A stretch of DNA of 64,000 nucleotides from Xanthostigma xanthostigma (GCA_963575645.1 OY754469.1:37344753-37408752); one strand, 5' to 3'. Counted from the stretch's first letter, positions 46,169-58,588 are shown. Notes: a model not told the origin generated them from the letters alone. Numbers and translations are program-made.

Positions 46169-46522
46169 AGAATAGATATATTTAAACGTTACAATATTAA
46201 CATTTCTTTCAAAAATTCTCAGAATTTACAAAAATATTTAGTGAAAATTAAAGATAAGGACGATATTTTAGATAATTGCAGTGTTTATCTGTTACTTTGT
46301 GAATGTGGAGCAAGCTACATAGGCCAAACAGGTCGAAATTTCCCTACTAGGTTTAAAGAACACATTACAGATTTAAAAAATATTTTAAACCATAAATCCA
46401 GCTTTGCTTCTCATTTAAATAATGAAAACCATAATTACGATCCTAATAACTACTTTCAAATTTTAGAATTCAAACATAAATTTACTGTTCTGAATGAATT
46501 GGAAAAATTTCATGTATTTTAG
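46169..46522 (+). pseudogene. Penelope-like GIY-YIG endonuclease domain
   Basis: An open frame of 117 codons from just after a TAA at 46166 to TAG at 46520. Residues VYLLLCECGASYIGQTGR, then TRFKEH, and a later SHLNNENH segment are the GIY-YIG nuclease as found at the C-terminus of Penelope-like elements: SVY for the GIY, YIG intact, the catalytic Arg in QTGR, and the CxCG typical of that group. In those elements this domain follows a reverse transcriptase and nicks the target. No RT is upstream, as the frame abuts the half MITE ending at 46138. The start is truncated, so the first codon is not meaningful. A hammerhead-like tail motif lies 257 bases downstream, as expected. Confidence 0.88.
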
Positions 46523-46778
46523 ACTTCATCAAATCAGAACAACAAAAAAAATCTTAACATAATTACGGATGATTTAGATAATAATAAATTTTATTATAAT
46601 AGCAATATTCATTACAAATTTTAAAAATTCAATTCTTCAAGGACACACAGAGGTTATATTTAAATCTATTTTTTCAATCAGTTTGTTATGGGCAGCCAGT
46701 CTTTAATTGCTTTTTAGTGATAGATTTTTGTTTTAAGTTATTATGATAATTTTAATGATTTTTATAAAAAAAACAATT

Positions 46779-46809
46779 CTGAAGATGGACTAACTGTCCG
46801 AAAGCGCTC
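46779..46809 (+). ncRNA. Hammerhead-like motif downstream of GIY-YIG
   Basis: CTGAAGA, extra T, GGAC/GTCC stem with a TAACT loop, GAAAGCGCTC. Its position behind the nuclease gene ties this motif type to the Penelope-like element. Confidence 0.5.
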
Positions 46810-49776
46810 AAAAATTTAATAAAAATAAAAAATTTTTGGAAAGGATTTCTTCTCATTTTCATTGCAATGTCTTTTATAAATGGAGCAAAAAATTTCTATT
46901 ATTATTATGTTTTGTTCCTTCAGAACTGTAAACCATTGAAAGAATCTTATTTTGACTGGACTGAGCTTCACATTTTCGTTAAAAAGTTGCATTTTATATA
47001 CAGGCATAAATCTTCTAATAAAAATTTATTTCTAAAGAAACAATAAAATATTGTACGTTAGACACTAAAGTATTGGAAAACAATCTTTTGTGTCCGCAGA
47101 ATTGCAATCTTAAATTCCTTTAGTTTTCTAGCGCTTGCCATCAACAACAAAATGATTGTAAATTAACAACGCTTCGACAACTATGACCTCTAGCACAGCC
47201 TACTATCCAAATTGTAATATATATTGCTTTCAGTTCAGGACTTTTGAAATAAATTTTTATTAGTTCACCGAGACTGCGTTTCTTTATTAAGGTGATGTTA
47301 TAGTTCTACGCCAGAAAACATCTTGTTTTATTTTCGGAACTATTCGAAATTCGAACTACCAAATGAGCTTCACTTACATGACGGCACATTGGTGCAACAA
47401 ATTACCAAATAAAATTTAATCTTTGAGTATTTTTAATTTCAAAGTAATACAAAATTTTGAAAATAAGGTTGAATCTGAAGACCATCCCTGAAACTTTCCG
47501 CTATTTCCGAGTTCAAAACGCTCAATAATATACAAAATATAGCAAGAAGTTTATTTTTTAGCACTTCGAAAAAAAAAAACACTTTCTTACGAATCTTCGT
47601 TCACGATATCTCGTGAACAAATGAACCGACTTTGATGCGGTTTACGGCAATCGACGCAGTTTTTTTAACCTAAGAAAGCAATTTATTACAAAATAATCGA
47701 TCTGATAAGAATTTTACGAGTAATTAAAAAAAAACACTTTCTTACGAATTTTTCGTTCACGATATATCGTGAACCAATAAACCGATTTTGTTGCGGTTTG
47801 CGGCAATCAAATTTTTTGAGTAGATGAGCTGATTATATTTTGGAATTAATTAGTTTAGTAGTTTAGAAAATACCCCAAAAAAAAAAACATTTCTAAAAAA
47901 ATTTTAAAACTTGTATTTTTGGGATTTCTCAAAATCTATTGGGCCGAATCATTCCAAATGTTCAGCAAAGTTACGTCAGATGCCACAAACCGCGTTTCAA
48001 TCGATACTCCGTTCAAAAGTAATAAGAGGTGTACACATACATACACATATACCTAGCCCTACGGACATCATCGCCAAAATAGTCAGAATAGCTTTCTAGG
48101 ACCTCAAAATGTCGAGATATGTCGAAAACTCGATTTTTGAAAATCGGGGTGAAAACAATAACTTCCCGATTTTTTATTGATTAGTTAAAAAACAAAGACA
48201 AGTTCGGCTAAAAGAGTCGTCCTTCGGTCGTATTCGTTTTAAGTACAGTTCATCCTTAATAAAGACGTGACATGCCAGATTTAACAAGCCGTAGATCCCG
48301 CAAACAAAGTTGGACATCCACGACAAACTTTGACTAAGAAGCTCACCTTGTGCTGACAGCCTAATAACTGAACTGTGAAACTAAACATAACTCACAATCA
48401 AACACACATACAACTTTCTTCTTTGTATTAGCAAAGTTACAAAATCTTAATTCAAAACCGATTTAATTAATTAATTAATTTGTCGTTACCGATATCGACG
48501 TAATTAAACGCGTGTTGGTTTTGATATTTAATTATAGTTAACTCGACTTTGAGGAATATAGTCGAGATCGTAGGGTTTCAGTGGTTTTCTGGTTTGTCTA
48601 AAATCGAATTCACAATTCTGAAAACTGACAAAGCAAGTCGTTAGCAAAGCCAAGTAGTTAGGGAGCTGACGCGCAAAAAATCACATATATACGTCATAGC
48701 AATTTGTGTAGAATTACTGTATTATTATCTCACTTTGTATACACGACCCCGTAATTGTACTTTAAAGAACTCCCTCCCAAACGCCTTCCCCTTTTCACTA
48801 CGCAAAAAAAAAATAATTTATAAAAACTAATTTTCCGCACTTAAAACAGCTAATAACAGTGTTAGGTATATGTTATAATTGTGTTTCCAATGGATATTTT
48901 GCACATCGAGTTATCGCACTCTAACCCATTTTTTCTTATATCGCATTATAATGTCACCAATGGGTGTTTTATAATATTATAGCAAACTAAGAGCTATTTA
49001 TTTATATTCGATATTAGGTATGTTGTACAAAATTTTTTCATAAACATTAAATAAACAAACATTATTTTAGTTTCTGTAATTGTTTATAAAACTATATAAC
49101 GAACAAAATTTAACTCTCTACCAATAATAGAACCGCATATATGGCGTCATTAAATGGGATCTCCGAGCATCAAAAAACGAAAAACGTAGGCCACCGTTTG
49201 ATAAAAATAAGTTTTTTACAACATACTTTCTTTATTAGCAATTTTACAACCGAACACGTTTCAAATAACTTCAATAAGGTTCTATTCTGATGGTAAACAA
49301 ATCGAATAAAAAAATAAATCAAACCTTTTAATCAAAAACTGCGATCTGTACAGCTCGGACATACGTACAGACTAACCAACTGCGGTGTTTGCGATTTATA
49401 ATTTACAATTAGACAGACATAATTATTACAATTTGAATTAAGGGTTTTTATTTATAGTAAAACGTCCATGCTAACAATATACACATCTACCTCTACACAA
49501 TTACCCTTTCCGCACCGTGTCCTCAATTAAGTTCAACGTTTTGCATAATATAATACAGATATAATATATTAATTAATTATAGTTACGCTCTATACGTATA
49601 AACAGTACGTACCTAGTTCAATTATATAACTGCGTTTATTAGTGCTTACATTTAGCAAGCGACAAAATATGTTTATAAAACTCGCAGCTTAAAATAGGTA
49701 CTTGGCAAAGTCAAATGTAACACCCAGCTAAAATAAAAAAAAATTAAAACAAATTGGAACAACAAAAAAATATATA
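46810..49776. other. Long AT-rich stretch without genes
   Basis: At 47572-47665 and 47731-47820 the text ACACTTTCTTACGAATCTTC, TCACGATATCTCGTGAAC, GCGGTTTACGGCAATC is present twice, period about 158. CTAATTAATTAATTAATTT near 48465 is low complexity. 48180-48420 is mixed in composition. No domain could be read in the short frames. Confidence 0.4.
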
Positions 49777-50045
49777 CAGTGTAACCTTTTTATAACGAAT
49801 CTCAAGGGACCGAGCATTTTTTTTCTTCATAAAGAGTTTTCGTTATATGAAGGAAAGAAAGAAATAAGAAAAATAACCAAATTTCACCTAATTAATTTAT
49901 TCCAAACACATATAGTCTGTTAACTTTGCCTGACGTTTTTTGCTATGCCAATATTTGTTTTGTATTTTATTAAGTAGGTATCTTATGCATGTCTTGGCAT
50001 TTGGTGGAATCATCTTCATTAAACAATAGGAATTTTTCGATAAGT
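49777..50045 (-). mobile_element. pogo/Tigger-like 3' end, inverted copy
   Basis: TACAGTGTAACC..TATAACGAATCTCAAGGGA at the border is the inverted form of the end at 51188, and about 250 bases match 50930-51188 in reverse, including the transposase tail. Another copy's 3' end, lying opposite to the next element. Confidence 0.75.
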
Positions 50046-50659
50046 TTGGTGGCATTAAGAAAGCCTGGTAAGAATTACTGCCACCGCGCGAAGACTTTTC
50101 TAATTTTTGCCTGTAGGTACAAATTTTGAAGAATCATCGAAATGAAGTGAGGTCAATAGACATGAAAATTTTTTCTCGTATCACCATTATGTCAAGTTTC
50201 AACTTCAAATTCAATTTTTTATTTTTTTTTCGATTTTTAGAAAGGATTTTGAGTGTTTCTGCGGGGGGGTAAATTGACAGAAAATATTTTTTCTAGAACT
50301 AGGAGGTCCCCCAGATACTGTTCTGTCATTCTCTGCCATTTTGTATAGGAATTTTGAATTTAGCCGTTTTTTTGTAGAGGGGCCCAGACGACACGAAACG
50401 GAGCGTTTCTGCCACCAAGTGCTCCTCGACCATTTCTGTCACCATCGGACTAACTATTAGTAAATATTGGAATGATTGCATAAATACAGAATCTCTGTAG
50501 TTGGCAAAAAACATTTTTGCCAAAACGTTATATATAAAAAAAGAAAAATATCGAAAGTACGGTATTTATTTGATCCATATGCATCCAATCATTTCGATAT
50601 AGAATAAAGGATCGCAATCTCTATTAATTAGTAGTTAGAAGATAACACATTAGTAAATA
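50046..50659. other. Spacer between two pogo fragments
   Basis: Contains poly-T and a G run (GCGGGGGGG near 50262). A 65-codon minus frame has no known domain. Confidence 0.35.
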
Positions 50660-51188
50660 CAGTGTAACCTCTTTATAACGTCCTTCGTTATAACGAAAAA
50701 CTCCCTATAACGTAGAAAATTTTACAGTTTGGTTGGTTTACCTTAAAACCCATACATTAATACCCTCTTTATAGCGTAACAACCATTCTCTATTACGATG
50801 AAATATGTTCATATTTAGGCGTATTTAACAGTGTAATTGTTTTTATACAACAAAATGAAGATGAAGAAGATGATAAAGAGGATGATTTTTAACCATCATC
50901 AACTATTCAACAAGCACTTGATGCCGCTAAACTTATCGAAACATTCCTATTGTTTAATGAAGGTGATTCCACCACATCCCAAGAGTCAAGACATGCATAA
51001 TACTTAATAAAATACAAAACAAATATTGGCATAGCAAAAACTCCAAGCAAAGTTAACAGACTACATGGAATAAATTAATTAGGTGAAATTTGGTTATTTT
51101 TCTTTCTTCCCGCCATATAACGAAAACTCTTTATAACGAAAAAAAAAATGCTCGATCCCTTGAGATTCGTTATAAAGAGGTTACACTG
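50660..51188 (+). mobile_element. pogo/Tigger-like deletion derivative
   Basis: Ends CAGTGTAACCTCTTTATAACG and its inverse, with TA on both sides. This is the pogo/Tigger terminal type. 529 bp with the end of a transposase gene inside. Confidence 0.85.
50848..51000 (+). pseudogene. pogo/Tigger transposase C-terminal tail
   Basis: Frame QQNEDEEDDKEDDF, stop (TAA at 50890), PSSTIQQALDAAKLIETFLLF, NEGDSTTSQESRHA, stop. An acidic stretch followed by a helix of the type ALDAAKLIETFL and a GD-S segment is the usual tail of pogo/jerky-family transposases. One in-frame stop. The catalytic DDE core and the CENP-B-like DNA-binding part are deleted. Matching residues also occur, inverted, near 49940-50040. 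Confidence 0.75.
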
Positions 51189-51723
51189 TATGTTAAAGAT
51201 GTTATTTTATTCCTGCTGTCATTAAATATTAGAATTGTTTATGACAAATAATTCACTGAACGCGTTTTAAGGAATACAGTTCTACTTTGATAATAAAACA
51301 CAAGGCTTAAGTGAGTGCTTCCAAACGCCGCACTGTTTTATAATATAGACATGTATAATATTATAATTCGCAAACATTAGTTTAGGTATTTCCATTGCAC
51401 TATAATAAAGTGGATTTAGTGCACACAATGTACTGCCATTGTGCTTAGAGATATATGTATTTAAATGAGCGCAAGAAGTGAACGCTGACACTGTCTGCAA
51501 GTCAACAATAAATTGCTGCGCTAGTTCACTTTCAGCATAAAGCATAATAATAAATCAATACTAAATCTACTTTAAGTAAAGGTGCAAATAGCAGAGTAGG
51601 TAAGTACTTTCTGTAAAAGACATCGCGGCTCCATGCAGCCAAGTTTCAATGACCTAGAAAAGGTCACGCATTGTCGGAAAAGTCTTATTTGCCAATAATC
51701 TTAGATTGTGACCGCATAACATA
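51189..51723. other. Nothing recognised
   Basis: AT-rich spacer; the 87-codon minus frame shows no domain. Confidence 0.35.
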
Positions 51724-52467
51724 TCTATACTAATATATAAAGCTGAAGAGTTTGTTTGTTTGGTTGAACGCGCTAATCTCAGGAACTACTGGTTCAAATT
51801 GAAAAAACAATTTTTTGTTGGATAGCCCATTTATCGAGGAAGGCTATAGGCTATATAATATCACGCTACGACCAATAGGACCGGAGCATCAATATAGTGT
51901 TGCAAAATGTATTTCAAAAATAGCTTCTATTCAGGTGAAATGCCGTAACTACATATATCAATATTAGGTCATACATTCACAAGCCCGGCTAGGTTAGTCG
52001 GTAGAGGATGCGACTGTTAATATCAGGGTCGTGGGTTCGAGCCCCACGTTAAGCGAATGTATTTTTATTTTTTTTTATTTTCCACATTACTTTCTTCTAA
52101 GGCTTAAGTACATTTAAATTTATTTTAACTTAATTTACGACTAATTAAAATTAAATAAATCTAATTAATAGCTCATTTGAAAACTGATATAACTATAGGT
52201 ACCTATATAAAAATAATTATCCCACAGTGTTTTTAATTAAATATTTATTATATTTTATTAATTACAGTTATTATTGATTTAAACGGAATTTATTACTTAA
52301 AAAAAGTATAAATACTGCTTTTTATCGACAAAAACTTTTGAATGGTAACTCCGATTATCATGAAATTTGGACACAACGTTCATCTCGGTAAACTAAGATG
52401 AATGTTCGTACTCATGTCTCTCCCTACCTCATTCGTTCTTTTGCACCCAGGTGAAACCAGACGGGAT
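51724..52467 (+). mobile_element. Helitron-like family I with tRNA-Lys-like insert
   Basis: Starts TCTATACTAATATATAAAGC after A. The 3' part reaches GGTGAAACCAGACGGGA and then stops short of the CTAG, replaced by the border of the next MITE. Carries the fullest tRNA-like insert (51983-52055). Confidence 0.8.
51983..52055 (+). tRNA. tRNA-Lys-derived pseudogene in a Helitron
   Basis: 73 bases in correct tRNA arm order, with TTAGTCGGTAGAGG as A box and GGGTTCGAGCCCC as a perfect B box and T arm. Outside the changes it follows the eukaryotic tRNA-Lys(CTT). The anticodon is GTT in place of CTT, two acceptor and two anticodon-stem pairs are broken, so it is a pseudogene. No CCA. Other copies (42494, 58981, 61228) share the insertion point, so the tRNA was captured once and spread with the element. 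Confidence 0.75.
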
Positions 52468-52470
52468 GAT

Positions 52471-52786
52471 TTAACCTCTATTACTTGGGGGTCGAACAAG
52501 AGTCATTTTTGAGAAAATCTACTTCGGCTTTCTTTTTATAAAAATCCGAATTTTGGGATTTAAAAATAAAAAAAAAATATTCTGACTGTTTGCCTTGAAT
52601 TTTTCTATGATCTGATTTACTAATGAGCCAACATTCCTAAAGCTAAAAATCACGAAATTTACTGTTAGATTTTATGTTGTGTGTTAAAACTTACAATAAA
52701 TTAAAAAAATAAAATAAAAAATATTCACAAAAGTGTCATTATCATAAAAAATAATGCATTTCCGACCCCCAAGTGATATAGGTTAA
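52471..52786. mobile_element. piggyBac-like MITE, TTAA at both ends
   Basis: TTAA, then CCTCTATTACTTGGGGGTC, and at the far side GACCCCCAAGTGATATAGG then TTAA. The TTAA target and the CC-start of the inverted repeat fit piggyBac. 316 bp, no ORF. Confidence 0.78.
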
Positions 52787-54647
52787 ACATACTTTTTTTG
52801 TATAATGTTCACCTTTGATAGAAATTTAGTTTAAAAAACGATCTATTAAAGAGTTCTACTAGACAAGAGAGAAAGGAACGATCGACAACTGGAGCCATTA
52901 GCCCGTAGACTTAGAGAGAGCTGACTGTAGTCAATTTATGTAAAATTCGGCAAGTCGTCAAAAAAACTGGAAAATATCTTTCTGACTTTTTTTATGCCTC
53001 AATAAAAAGCAACAATCTAATTTATTACAATTTTATGACTTTACCTAAATTGTATTTCTTTTTGATCACTTGTATAGGTACATTTACTACATAAAATGAA
53101 AAATACATAAAGTTACTACTTTTATCATATATATGTACGAAAGGTAACCCACTTTAGTATTTCATAAAAAGAGAAATTGAAGGGCTTTCCTCATAATTAT
53201 GCTAAATCTATAAAACAGTTTTTTTTGATGTCAAAGAATTTTTTATATTCTTTGAATGAACTAGTTTTCTATACACATATTTTTATACAATACATTTGTG
53301 AGATGAGAAATTTCGTTCCAATGTACAAAGCGCTTAAAAATTGATACCGAAAAATTCCGAAAGGTGATTTCTTAGTTCAAGAAAAAAAGTTCCTATAGAC
53401 GAAAGTACGAAATTGCTTTAATAGTGTTGCAGTCATTTAAAAAATTTTTTTCATTTGTACAATGAGGTAGGTAGTTTAAAGAAGAAGTACCTGTTTATAA
53501 AGCCATATCATTTTGATCACAAAAAAATCAAATAAATATAAAGGTCTATGGCTGTGTACACGAAGCCTACTAGCGCCGCTAGTGGGTAATAGAGAATTAT
53601 TTAACTCACTTTTTACAGAAATCGTTTTACAGAAATGTTTCTATGATGATAAGTATAAAAAAAATGTAATAAGGAAAACTGATGTTAATTTTATATACAA
53701 TAAAATTCAGATTGTAAACCATTATATAAATAGCATAACATAAAAGGCACGTGAGAAGTATTTAATTATCAATTATGACGTACAATATACAAATAAACAA
53801 TTAATTTGTTTACACTGACAGCGTAACGTCAAATTATGGCGTCAATGATCTTTATTTTACTTAAATCGCCATCAGCGCAACAGCCCGGAACACAACAAGC
53901 ATTTCCAGATCGTCTAGTTTTGCCCATTAAAAAAACTTTATAAAATTATAACTATTTTCACTTTTAATAAACATTGCTCACTGACACGGAGAGTTTGAAG
54001 TTTCCTCTAGTGCTCACCAAAAACGCTCGCATCGATAAATTTGTAACTCCGGCTCCTTGCGCATAGCCCATAGACGAAGGTTCAAAATTCCATTTTTATG
54101 GTGTTGCAGTCCTTTAAACATTTTGAGTTTTCATTTGTACAATGAGACAGTTCGATCACAAAAAATCAAATAAAGGAAATAAAGGAAAAGAACATATGTA
54201 TAAAGAACACTATGTATAAAGATCTGTAGGATTTTTTTTTAAAGGTACTCGAAATTCAAAAGTCGTCTCGGGTCTCAGACCTCAGTTAACCTCACTCTGC
54301 CACTGGGCAACTCTGGCCCTGAACACAAGTGAGTCAGTGCCTCACATTCGCGTCTTAGAAATATATCATAAAGAAGAGTATGCCCTAAAACAATAGACTG
54401 TTGTTTTATCTCTTTCACAAAAGGTGAGCTTTTAAAGTACAACATTCTAACAGCAACAATAACTACTATATACAAAACAAACGAAGCGTGTGTTTATTTG
54501 AAACAAAAACCTGCCACGACACAGTAGGTACTATTGTTTTATATCAATGTAACAACGTCTTCATGAACAGTTTGTCTATTGTGAGTGTCGGCCTGTAGAA
54601 AGATTGAACGTGAGACATCAGACATGTTAATTTAATAAAACGCATTA
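52787..54647. other. Unassigned
   Basis: Several AT-rich stretches. TTCATTTGTACAATGAGGTAG (53450) and TTCATTTGTACAATGAGACAG (54131), each followed by TTTGATCACAAAAAA-like text, mark a repeat in two partial copies. The 76-codon plus frame at 53513-53743 lies partly in it and has no known domain. Confidence 0.4.
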
Positions 54648-55192
54648 TGCCCGGTTTACATTATTCCAGTCCAGCGATCCAGTCCAGTGCTGGACTGGAT
54701 CGCTGGACTGGATTCGTTGTCTACATTATTCCAGTCATTTAGAAGCCGTTTTCATTGTGAACACTACAGTGACAATGATTTCAAAAAGAAATCAAATGTT
54801 TCAAACGTGCTCAATCACTTTTGCTACAAGAAGTTATTAATGAGGTTGATAATGAACTAAGAAAAAAGGAACGGATGTGGGTGAGAAATTGGATCAGCGA
54901 AAGAGATCAAAAAGGAGGGTCAGTAATGCTTTTGCAACAACTGAAGGTAGAAGATCCGCAAAAACAACCAACACGTGTGTACTTCATCAGCACTGGAATG
55001 GGACTGGATTGGCCGTCTACATTATTCCAGTTGCACTGGATTGATCGCACTGGATTCAAAAGTAGACCGCGAATCCAGTTACTGGACTGGAATGCTTACT
55101 GGATCCAGTGCATTCCAGTGAGGGTTTACATTATTCCAGTTGCAATCCAGCACTGGACTGGATCGCTGGACTGGAATAATGTAAACCGGGCA
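54648..55192 (+). mobile_element. PIF/Harbinger derivative with CCAGT-rich ends
   Basis: TGCCCGGTTTAC and GTAAACCGGGCA ends with TTA on both sides (54645-54647 and 55193-55195). Next to the ends stand many copies of ATTCCAGT, CCAGTCCAG and CTGGACTGGAT in both orientations, making long palindromes. Probably arrays of transposase or MADF/Myb binding sites. Carries a transposase start (54775-54975). Confidence 0.9.
54775..54975 (+). pseudogene. PIF/Harbinger transposase, N-terminal fragment
   Basis: Frame LLQEVINEVDNELRKKERMW then VRNWISERDQKGG, followed by LLQQLKVEDPQ. The W-V-x-x-W pattern, a short R-rich gap and LxxELxxEDP are the conserved start of PIF/Harbinger (HARBI1-like) nucleases. A frame change after an ATG at 54775 (MISKRNQMFQ) separates the natural start from this frame, so one indel has occurred. 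After about residue 50 the frame runs on through the CCAGT repeats as nonsense. The DDE domain is missing. Confidence 0.75.
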
Positions 55193-55195
55193 TTA

Positions 55196-56386
55196 CTTAC
55201 AATTAGGGATGTGTGACCTATACGCGGTCCTTTTGCAAATGATCTCCTATTACGTTTTTAATTTTGCCAACCAATTATTTTTAAGAACGTTCTAAACGTC
55301 TTTTTCCTTAAAGTCGTAGAAGAAGATAGATTTCAAATAGTAAAGGAATTTTTCAAATCGGCTCAGCAGGTCTCAAGGATATCCACCGTAAACAAACTCA
55401 TCTTTACAATATTAGCATGTATTCGTGTAAATTAATAAACAAAAAAACGAACAAGTGCGAGTGGAATTCGCACCTTGAGGGTTTTGCACCGTTATAACAA
55501 TTTAATATAGTTTACGATAATGACGTAGGATGGCGCCACTTTCGCTTACCTTCAACACTTTCATTGATAGATGTATAACAAAAACGAATTATATAGTTAA
55601 ATGCCGTATTTTTTTATTGTATTGAATTGGAGGCTTCAATTTCCTACAAGATTATAACTTTGTATTCGATATCAATTTCAACTATAGATAACTCTATTCC
55701 GATTCCTGAGAAAAATGGTCTTAACAGATGGAGAAGGATTCAGTTATTCATTCATTTAAAATAAAAAGTAAAAAAAAAACTATTCAAATTTCGAATGTCT
55801 ACTCTGGTCATTTCATAATTTATTTATATTTTATTTATTCTTTTATAACAGCAATTACAAAAAAGGTTATAATTTTCCCACCCAATTTGGCAATAATAAT
55901 ATCCCTTGGGTATATAAATTTGAAATAAAATTGTACTTATGTTAAAAACCACTATTTATAATTCGTTTAGTAAAAGATGCAGAGTCTTCTAAAATGCAAA
56001 ATAAATGTCGCATTTCAGGAAATATATGCGACTATTTTTATATTATTATTTTTACGTACCACTTTTGCGAATTTTATTCTTAAATTATTTGAACGTTTAT
56101 GTAAAACATTTGTATGTAAGAAAACTCATCATTTCATTTTCTGTTTTCTCATTCTTGTGAATGTTATTCCAAACATAGCATGTACATAGCATGTACAGGG
56201 CTAACCAAAAAAGAAAATTTATTACAAAAACTACAGATCCTGACGAAAGTTTCTTAGACCAATTGGCGTAAATATCAAGGCACATAAAAAAATATATTTA
56301 AAAACTACTAAGCCGATTTCAATTAAATTTAAGTGAGACCACCCTGAAGATATGCAAGACTAATTAAAAAAAAAAGTTCAAAAACT
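55196..56386. other. Unassigned, with one dispersed repeat
   Basis: 55450-55560 (ACAAGTGCGAGTGGAATTCG, GGTTTTGCACCGTTATA, GATGGCGCCACTTTCGC) matches 34005-34100. The small frames in 55700-56290 are AT-driven. No gene. Confidence 0.4.
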
Positions 56387-56631
56387 AAAACCCGACTACT
56401 GAAAAGTATGAAACAAGAAAATATTCTCATCTGAAGATAGCCGTCGTCATATGCCACCTACCCTAACGTTAAAACATTACATTTTAAAAGTAGAAAGCGA
56501 TCATAAGCTTTAGGGTAAAGGCATCACGCTATACATCTAGAGAGGTCTCATGTATATGAGATGGCATACGACCACGGCTATTCTCAGATGAGAATATTTT
56601 CTTGCGTCATACTTTTCAGTGGTCAGGTTTT
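56387..56631. mobile_element. 245-bp MITE
   Basis: AAAACCCGACTACTGAAAAG.. and ..CTTTTCAGTGGTCAGGTTTT are inverted over about 48 bases through TATTCTCATCTGA. CTA/TAG borders. Superfamily not clear. Confidence 0.75.
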
Positions 56632-56695
56632 AGTTTGTTTAGTTTGAACTTAATTTTTATTTAAATTATTTTTTTTGTGAACTTATTTTTTATAT

Positions 56696-56910
56696 CCAAA
56701 TCTTTGATTAACGTCTGAATAGAAGTCTTCAAATAAATAAAATTGTCGACCAATTTTTTTATTTTTTTTTTTTTATATTTTTAGATATTTCTGAAGAAGA
56801 TCCAAATCCGGATCGAAACGTCATCTTGTGTTATATTGATTTGTAATTTTATTATTTTTTGTCAATATATTGGTCTGAGAAAAATTGGTCGACAATTTTA
56901 TTTACTTATT
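56696..56910 (+). mobile_element. Penelope-like tail
   Basis: AATCTTTGATTAACGTCTGA, GTCGACCAATTTTT, then the hammerhead-like motif at 56791-56822 and TTGGTCGACAATTTTATTTA. Nearly identical to the right arm of 39814-40298. Confidence 0.75.
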
Positions 56911-57221
56911 TGATTATTTTTTATATGTTTAAATTTGCTCACCCCTGGACCAAAATTCAAAAATAAATATAGCCTATGTTACCCGGGCCATAATAACGAA
57001 TCGATTGACACCTTATTTATCAAAATCAGATGAACAGTTTAGGCGCTACGGTGGAACATCCGTAAATACAAACATATAACATACATAAACTGCGCTAAAC
57101 TCATAACCCTTCCTTTTGACTTCGCCGCAGTCGAGTAAAAATGATACACAACTGCCGAAAATATTGTGGAACATACATAAAAATTTAAGTTTGCCAAATG
57201 CAACCTTGAGAGCCACTTAAA
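56911..57221. other. Dispersed-repeat sequence, no gene
   Basis: Resembles tails of common insect repeats (CCTATGTTACCCGGGCC). No ORF. Confidence 0.4.
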
Positions 57222-57815
57222 TGACTATTCTAGTAACTAATAAATGTAGGTTAGATCTCGCTATCAACAAAAGTTTTGTTATAATCCAACGCATACACAC
57301 ATCAAGCTCTAACACACATCTTTGCGCTGTCATATCTAACGAAATTCTAGTAACTAAACGTAACGTAACACGTGTCATGAACAGCGTCATGCATCATGGC
57401 AGTTGCACATTTTTACTCCCGTCTAAACGCGCCAGTGTATGTTTTTACATACAAAAATATGAGCCGTCGTGTAACGCCTGGCAGATGTGACACATCAATT
57501 TAAGCGAATTTCTAGTAACTAAATATCGCCCTGTAACTAAATTTTGCCCTGTCATCTAGTTGTCGCCTTTAATAAAAGCCAAATTATAATCCAACGCATA
57601 CACAAAGCAAGCGTTATCTAACAAAATTCTAGTAACTAAATATCGCCCTGCACCTAACTAAATTTTGCCCTGTCATCTATAGTTGCTTTTAGTAAAAGCC
57701 AAATTATAATCCAACACAAACACAAAGCAAGCGTTATTTAACAAAAACGAAATACTAGTGACTAAATATCATCCTGCATCTAACTAAATTTTGCCTTGTC
57801 ATCTAATTACCCCCC
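57222..57815 (+). repeat. Diverged tandem array, period about 120
   Basis: TTCTAGTAACTAAATATCGC recurs at 57510, 57627 and 57753 with more diverged copies at 57228 and 57344. Each unit also holds AAATTTTGCCCTGTCATCT and CCAAATTATAATCCAACGC. The 89-codon frame at 57221-57490 is part of the array. A short inverted relative is at 2625-2715. Confidence 0.75.
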
Positions 57816-58329
57816 AAAATTCATCAGGACCGCAGGTTAGCCAGCCACAACAAACGAAAAAAGACCTTTTTGTTGCGGAAATGAAAGGACCTTTTTTTGC
57901 TCTCCAAATCTGCACGCGAAGTTAGATTGTTAAAAAAAATGTCATTCGTGTTAATAAATCTTTAAAAAAATATTAATTTTTTTTATTTACCCTCCTCAGA
58001 AAAAAAATATCTACGCGCCGGTAGATGTTTTACATAAAAAAAAGCGTCGAATTGCACAATCTCCTTTTTTTAAGTCGGTTAATAAGGACTGTATTTGATG
58101 ACTGAATGTACTGCAGCCCTGATATTTTGACTGTTAACGTTGGACAAACAAATATGGTAAATTGTATAAGTACATATATACTACTGTATTAACGTATTAA
58201 GATTTAGTGCTATAAGGCTAAGATAAGCAAGTCGGCCTAGAGTGAATGAGAACGTAACAAGTTAGCAGTAATTCACTGTGATGACTGTTTGTGACAAGTC
58301 TTTGTTATTCACCAATGTCTATATGCTAT

Positions 58330-58588
58330 ATTGGCGTCCGACAGTGGCGCACGTCATTAGGGATCCTCGACAATATACGAGAAGGCTTCATGTAAATTTA
58401 CGTTAACGAAAGCACATTTTCTCAAAACATGTACAACTAATATATATGTGTGAAATTGGCGTCCGACAGTGGCACAAATCATTAAGGGTTGCCGATTATT
58501 ATTATTCATTTCGAACGTAACAATACGGGATGGTTATGAGTGAATTTACGTTAACGGAAGCATACTCTCTCAAAACATGTATAACTAA
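58330..58588 (+). repeat. Two-unit tandem repeat, period 125
   Basis: TTGGCGTCCGACAGTGGC starts at 58331 and 58456. Each unit ends with TTTACGTTAACG and CTCAAAACATGTA. The second unit abuts a Helitron-like end. Confidence 0.75.
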
